Shown one piece after another: positions 60,265 to 64,000 of a stretch of DNA of 64,000 nucleotides (positions are counted from its first letter, which is position 1; each line of letters begins with the position of its first letter). The stretch is from positions 2,536,001-2,600,000 of the forward strand of contig NZ_CP115859.1 of the NCBI RefSeq assembly GCF_027920545.1. The letters are read 5' to 3'. The DNA is from Chryseobacterium camelliae (GTDB lineage Bacteria > Bacteroidota > Bacteroidia > Flavobacteriales > Weeksellaceae). The position numbers were made by a program, and so were the translations under genes. The notes beneath the pieces are model-generated. The model was not told where the DNA came from. It was given only the letters and a program-made list of their open reading frames with translations, and ran no database searches.

Positions 60265-60293
60265 AACTCTCTGATTAGTCGGGGAGTTTTTTT
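60265..60293 (+). terminator. Rho-independent terminator
   Basis: AACTCTCTGA pairs with TCGGGGAGTT (with G-U pairs) around TTAG, followed by a T-run. Confidence 0.8.
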
Positions 60294-60304
60294 ATTTTTA
60301 CGAT

Positions 60305-61588
60305 ATGAAAAAGATACTTTTATTGTCGGGGATGATGGCAGGATTGTCTATCCATGCTCAGTTTTCAATCACTATTCAAGGACCGGAAGGATTCAAAGAG
60401 CAAGATGCTGTTTTATATACACTGAGTGGATCTAAAGATATCATTGTTACCAAAGAACAGAAAAAAAATAATGTATGGACGTTTAAGTATCCTAAAGCTT
60501 ATTCCGGGATGATGAAGGCGTATTTTCCTAATACAAATAATACGGTAACATTTATTTCTGAAAATAAGAATGTAAACATCAGGCTTGAGGCAGACGGTAA
60601 TAAAATAAAGGACATCATTTATCTTGATGAAGCCAATGCTTTAATGAGTAGTATTCAGGAATCATCTCAAAAGAAAGAAGTGATACTTCCTGCGCTATCA
60701 CAAATAAAAGAATATTATAAAGACAATACAGAGTTTGGAAAAGCTTTAAAAGCGGAAATAGGAAGACTATCCGGAAATGATAATTCAGATGCATCTAAAT
60801 TTCCTTTTGTGAATTATTATAATACAAATTATAATAAGTACTTATCTGCTGAAAATACCAAAAAAATTTCCCAGGATGATATCATTAACTTTATCGATAA
60901 GTCCAATGATATGCTGGAAACCTCTTCTTTGCTAAGACCATTATTGGTGGCATACCTGAACAACGGCGGAAATACTAATGTTGCTGGCTCTGTAGATCAA
61001 TTATTAGATAAGCTAAAGGTAGAAACTCCTCGTGGACAAACTGTTTTATCAGAACTTATTGATATTTTTGACGTCTATGATATGGCGGAATATAAAAATA
61101 AGTATTTAGGGCTTGCAAAGAATCTTAAATGCACGATTACAGATCGATTGGCATCCACATTAAAATCTAATGCCAATGTGGAATTAGGGGCAGTTTTCCC
61201 TAACTATAAATTTCAGTCTGCTGTAAATACCGATGCAAAGACAATTCATGATGTAAAAGCAGATAAAAAGGTTATTGTTTTCTGGTCGTCTACATGTTCA
61301 CACTGTGAAACCGAGCTTCCGCAGTTGCTGGCAAAATACAAGGAATTACAAGCTAAAAAGATTCAGATTATTGGATTGTCATTGGATACTGACAAAAGCT
61401 CATATACAACTAGAATTGCGGCCTTTCCTTGGATCAATGATTCGGAATTGAGAGGATGGAACAGTTCATACTCGGAAACCTATAATGTACATGCTACACC
61501 GACCTATTTTATTTTAGATGCTAACAATAAGATTATCAGTAAACCAGAGCATGTAGGGAATGTTTTAGAATATTTTAATGCAAAATAA
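60305..61588 (+). CDS. TlpA-like thioredoxin-fold protein, exported
   Basis: A 427-residue protein with a signal peptide ending SIHAQ. An N-terminal DUF4369-like beta domain and a helical middle part precede a C-terminal thioredoxin domain with active site WSSTCSHCETELPQL (CxxC = CSHC) and cis-Pro in ATPTYFI. It is probably a periplasmic thiol-disulfide oxidoreductase of the TlpA/ResA type. It stands alone before the tRNA pair. Confidence 0.9.
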   Translation: MKKILLLSGMMAGLSIHAQFSITIQGPEGFKEQDAVLYTLSGSKDIIVTKEQKKNNVWTFKYPKAYSGMMKAYFPNTNNTVTFISENKNVNIRLEADGNKIKDIIYLDEANALMSSIQESSQKKEVILPALSQIKEYYKDNTEFGKALKAEIGRLSGNDNSDASKFPFVNYYNTNYNKYLSAENTKKISQDDIINFIDKSNDMLETSSLLRPLLVAYLNNGGNTNVAGSVDQLLDKLKVETPRGQTVLSELIDIFDVYDMAEYKNKYLGLAKNLKCTITDRLASTLKSNANVELGAVFPNYKFQSAVNTDAKTIHDVKADKKVIVFWSSTCSHCETELPQLLAKYKELQAKKIQIIGLSLDTDKSSYTTRIAAFPWINDSELRGWNSSYSETYNVHATPTYFILDANNKIISKPEHVGNVLEYFNAK

Positions 61589-61589
61589 T

Positions 61590-61620
61590 TTTGGAGGTAA
61601 AGAAATAATTTATATATTTG
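61590..61620 (+). promoter_or_regulatory. Promoter of the tRNA operon
   Basis: TTTG (61590-61593), exactly 19 bases, then TATATTTG (61613-61620), an ideal Bacteroidota promoter ending 12 bases before the tRNA. Confidence 0.75.
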
Positions 61621-61632
61621 CACCACGAAAAA

Positions 61633-61706
61633 GGCGAGGTAGCTCAGTTGGTTAGAGCGCAGGATTCATAACCCTGAGGTCACGGGTTCAATTCCCGTCT
61701 TCGCTA
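61633..61706 (+). tRNA. tRNA-Met (CAT)
   Basis: A 74-base cloverleaf: acceptor GGCGAGG with its partner CTTCGCT, D arm AGCTCAGTTGGTTAGAGC (18 bases), anticodon loop TTCATAA, T arm CGGGTTCAATTCCCG. CCA is not encoded. The acceptor starts with a G-U pair and the anticodon stem closes with an A-C mismatch. The elongator Met assignment is likely; tRNA-Ile2 with a modified CAT cannot be wholly excluded by eye. Confidence 0.88.
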
Positions 61707-61741
61707 CAAATTGTACCTTCGGTAGGTGCTGAAAAATATAC

Positions 61742-61814
<73 letters not shown>

Positions 61815-61817
61815 CTA

Positions 61818-61850
61818 AAATCGTAACTATTTTTAGTTGCGATTTTTTTT
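61818..61850 (+). terminator. Terminator of the tRNA operon
   Basis: AAATCGTAACTA pairs with TAGTTGCGATTT (one G-U pair) around TTTT, followed by a T-run. Confidence 0.85.
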
Positions 61851-62160
61851 TAGGAAAACTCAAGTTGTTTTAAAAGCTTTAAAGAATTTGGTTTTATAGA
61901 TTTTCTTTTTGTTTTCATCATTATTAACCTTTTAATTTGATCTAAAAAATAATAAAACTATAAATAAATAGATTTAAATTTTCTTTACAGAAGAAGGTGC
62001 TTTTAAAAGAAGAAGAGGTTATGATTTTATTAAAAAAAATAAGTATCTTTATTGTGAATTATTTGAAATTGTGAAAAAGTCTTAAAATAAATTCAAAAAA
62101 TCTTAAATTTTTCATAAAACTCGATAAAAGGAAGAAATAAATTTTTTATTTATAAATATT

Positions 62161-62268
62161 GTTGTATTTTTACAACGCCTTGAATGAGGGAACAAGTCAA
62201 GGTAATAAATTTTTTTTCATCATTTGTGTTTTTAGAATCGTATCGCCTGATACGATTCTTTTTTTTTG
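62161..62268 (+). ncRNA. Candidate small RNA ending in a strong terminator
   Basis: No ORF is present. Three hairpins follow each other: GTTGTA/TACAAC (62161-62176), CCTTGA/TCAAGG with a purine-rich 13-base loop (62178-62202), a T-rich stretch, and a perfect 11-base terminator stem. The terminator has its U-run on the plus strand and is oriented away from the convergent DUF3810 gene, so something must be transcribed toward it. No clear -33/-7 pair was found. Confidence 0.4.
62234..62268 (+). terminator. Strong rho-independent terminator without an upstream gene
   Basis: AGAATCGTATC-GCCT-GATACGATTCT followed by a run of Ts on the plus strand. The nearest plus-strand gene (tRNA-fMet) already has its own terminator 385 bases before. 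Confidence 0.85.
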
Positions 62269-62272
62269 ACTA

Positions 62273-63331
62273 TTATTTTTCGTAGTTTAGGAGTAAATCG
62301 ATAAAGTAGGAATAAGTAACGGAACCTTCCTGCTGATTGCTTTTAAGAAACAGATTGTTGGTGAACCCAAAAAAATCATCCAGCCAGCTCTGATGTTCCA
62401 GAATGAAAGCTTTTTCAAATGCCCTGTCCCTTTTCATTCCTTCAGAATAGTTGTTTAAAACTGATTCTACGAATTCAGGATCAGTTTCTACAATAAATCT
62501 TAAAAGGCTTCTTAAAGTGAAGTATTCGGTGCTGTAGCGTAATTCCGTGTTTGAAGATGTACTGCCGATCAGATAGCCTACAAAATTAGCCTCCTGTTCC
62601 CTGGCAAAACCTAATTGATGTGAACTTTCGTGAGCCATTGTAAAAGGAATTGATGTAAAGGGAAGCTGCGAATTGTATTGAGCTTCTGCGGTGAAAGGAT
62701 TATAATATCCGAGAATTCCGGTAAAGCTCATTACGTTTTTGAAGAGACTGGGCTTAAAGGAATTGATCTCCGGAGCTTTTTTAGTTGTAATGAATCGAGG
62801 TATTGCTTGTTGTCTGTGTAGAATTTCAGTTTGAATAGTATTGAGGTTAGAAATCATAAAGATGCCGTTTTTGTCCTCTTTTACCCTTTTCCTGCTGGCT
62901 TTGCATTTTTCAAGATATTTCAGAGCTAGTGCTTTTGCTTGGTTGATATCAGGCTCTTTTTGGCTTGACAGCTTTTGGAAGATTGGTGTTTGAAAATATA
63001 ACATACCCCAGAATACCTGATAGCAGAAGTATATGATATTAATGGTGAAAAGAAATCTTATCATGGTTTTGTTTCTTTCTCTCTTTTTTAAAAATTCAAT
63101 AAAAGAATACAAAATAAAGATCCCTAAGACTACATATAAAATATCGCCCAACGAAAAAGGAACCCATGAAAAGAGAAGCTGATGAGTTTTTTTCTGAATT
63201 TCAAAAAGACTTTCAAAAAAAGAAATCATCAATACTGATTTCGAGAACACAAAAAATAAAAGAAATTGGGCAAGTAATAAACCCGCCCAAAATCTTTTCT
63301 TCGTATATATTTTACTACTGTTAATGACCAC
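62273..63331 (-). CDS. DUF3810 family membrane zinc metallopeptidase-like protein
   Basis: A protein of about 352 residues with three N-terminal TM helices (about residues 15-35, 55-75 and 90-110 counting from 63331) and a gluzincin-type motif AHESSHQLGFAREQEANF (HExxH plus downstream Glu), matching DUF3810. The 5' end has no ATG: TTG at 63352 overlaps the transporter gene by 32 bases and GTG at 63331 by 11. I chose the GTG, with low certainty. The substrate is unknown. Confidence 0.82.
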   Translation of the reverse strand: MVINSSKIYTKKRFWAGLLLAQFLLFFVFSKSVLMISFFESLFEIQKKTHQLLFSWVPFSLGDILYVVLGIFILYSFIEFLKKRERNKTMIRFLFTINIIYFCYQVFWGMLYFQTPIFQKLSSQKEPDINQAKALALKYLEKCKASRKRVKEDKNGIFMISNLNTIQTEILHRQQAIPRFITTKKAPEINSFKPSLFKNVMSFTGILGYYNPFTAEAQYNSQLPFTSIPFTMAHESSHQLGFAREQEANFVGYLIGSTSSNTELRYSTEYFTLRSLLRFIVETDPEFVESVLNNYSEGMKRDRAFEKAFILEHQSWLDDFFGFTNNLFLKSNQQEGSVTYSYFIDLLLNYEK

Positions 63332-64000
63332 TTCCTTTTGTGAGTTTGTCAAGGTCTATTCCCTGAGATTTTAAAATACCAGTCACGCGGATTGCGTAGA
63401 AGGCTAAATATGCAAAACAAATAACTCCTACAATATAACTGATATGTATTGTTGTTAAATCTGCAATATATCCCTGGATAAGGCTTACAATTCCACCTCC
63501 CATGATCATCATGATCAATAATCCGGAACCTTGATTGGTGTGTTTTCCGAGACCATTGATGGCAAGAGCAAAAATACAAGGCCATAATGTAGAACAGAAT
63601 AAACCTACACTTGTGAATGCATATACAGAAACCATTCCGCTTGTAAACATTCCGGTAAGCAGGGCTATGATTCCTGCAGTAGAGAAAATAAGAAGCATTC
63701 TCGCAGGATTTCCTTTACTCATTACATCACAGATAATCATTACAATAATAATTAAACCATACACATAGAAAGGTGTTAAGTCATGTTTTGCAATTGCATT
63801 AACCAATAGGAATACTCCAAAAGCCAAATAAGGAGCTAAAAATCTTAATATCTTCTTGAATCCTGCACTAAAATCAAAAGCATCAACAGCTCCTGTCCAA
63901 CGTCCAATCATCATAGAAGCCCAATAAAGAGAAATATAAGGAGCTACATCTTTTGTTTCAAATCCCAGGTCTTTTTCCATGTATGCAGGTAAATTACTGG
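63321..64000 (-). CDS. Sugar MFS transporter (FucP/GluP-like), 5' part outside window
   Basis: The frame is open from the right edge to a stop at 63321, about 226 codons, with six TM segments of an MFS C-terminal half. It opens in mid-protein (SNLPAYMEKDLGFETKD); an internal Met at 63980 is not the start because coding sequence continues upstream. The segments NGLGKHTNQGSGLLIMMIMGGG and YWASMMIGRW resemble the FucP/glucose-galactose transporter group. Substrate uncertain. Confidence 0.8.
   Translation of the reverse strand, partial: SNLPAYMEKDLGFETKDVAPYISLYWASMMIGRWTGAVDAFDFSAGFKKILRFLAPYLAFGVFLLVNAIAKHDLTPFYVYGLIIIVMIICDVMSKGNPARMLLIFSTAGIIALLTGMFTSGMVSVYAFTSVGLFCSTLWPCIFALAINGLGKHTNQGSGLLIMMIMGGGIVSLIQGYIADLTTIHISYIVGVICFAYLAFYAIRVTGILKSQGIDLDKLTKGSGH

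Noticed and set aside
61633..61706. tRNA with CAT anticodon as tRNA-Ile2
   Set aside because: Kept as tRNA-Met because the body resembles elongator Met tRNAs and it is cotranscribed with the initiator; the alternative needs a tRNA model to exclude fully.

Overview
The window reads as a chromosomal segment of a flavobacterium close to Chryseobacterium (Weeksellaceae). Supporting signs are low GC, a type IX secretion sorting domain, many Bacteroidota-restricted families (DUF4292, DUF3810, DUF1573, GH92, cytophagalysin-type M43 protease), promoters of the form TTTG-N19-TAnnTTTG, and no reliance on Shine-Dalgarno sites. This placement is inference from families and motifs; no search was run. Most of the window is ordinary core genome. 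The accessory signal is concentrated at 26.1-42.9 kb and 47.6-53.5 kb.

Layout. 1-4.5 kb, minus strand: cell envelope genes (EnvC-like protein cut by the window edge, DUF4292 lipoprotein, sugar nucleotidyltransferase, O-unit type flippase). 4.6-12.2 kb: dihydroorotase, azoreductase with a divergent HxlR regulator, GH92 mannosidase, a two-component pair and a DUF1573 protein. 12.3-19.5 kb: DECR-type dienoyl-CoA reductase, two M1 peptidase paralogues flanking an endonuclease/exonuclease/phosphatase-fold protein, and an M43 protease. 19.8-26.1 kb: a four-gene NarL-type signalling operon, an FKBP lipoprotein and ClpB.

26.6-42.9 kb: a complete-looking aerobic phenylacetate degradation locus in the order tetR, paaK, paaE, paaA, paaB, paaC, orf, paaD, paaG, paaH, orf, orf, paaI, S23-like orf, paaJ, paaY, RAYT, esterase, paaZ. 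PaaABCE epoxidise phenylacetyl-CoA made by PaaK. PaaG isomerises the epoxide to the oxepin, PaaZ opens and oxidises the ring, and PaaH/PaaJ carry out beta-oxidation. No separate paaF is present. A promoter with an overlapping palindrome precedes paaK and is the likely TetR operator.

The most unusual feature is a family of inverted-repeat elements in eight of the spacers of this locus. Each left arm is exactly four tandem copies of a degenerate 8-mer close to GTAACAAT; the right arm is four copies of its complement followed by ATT. The arms start a few bases after one stop codon and usually end just before the next start codon. The space between arms is empty in some copies, holds a shared second repeat in two, and in one copy holds a whole four-helix-bundle (S23/23S-IVS family) gene fitted between the arms. 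A RAYT-type transposase in the same locus is flanked by two nearly identical 35-base palindromes.

43-54 kb: SMI1/KNR4 protein, SMUG2-type glycosylase, methyltransferases, an enoyl-CoA hydratase, and a membrane-protein operon with a small winged-helix regulator. Two copies of a 17-base palindrome lie on the promoters of that regulator's own operon and of the next one. That region also has a metallophosphoesterase broken by a one-base frameshift and a Coq4-like protein. 54-64 kb: FKBP, Dtd, a Rieske-like lipoprotein, GreA, HIT, ClpX, a T9SS-sorted protein, a thioredoxin-fold protein, tRNA-Met and tRNA-fMet, a candidate small RNA, a DUF3810 peptidase and a sugar MFS transporter cut by the window edge.
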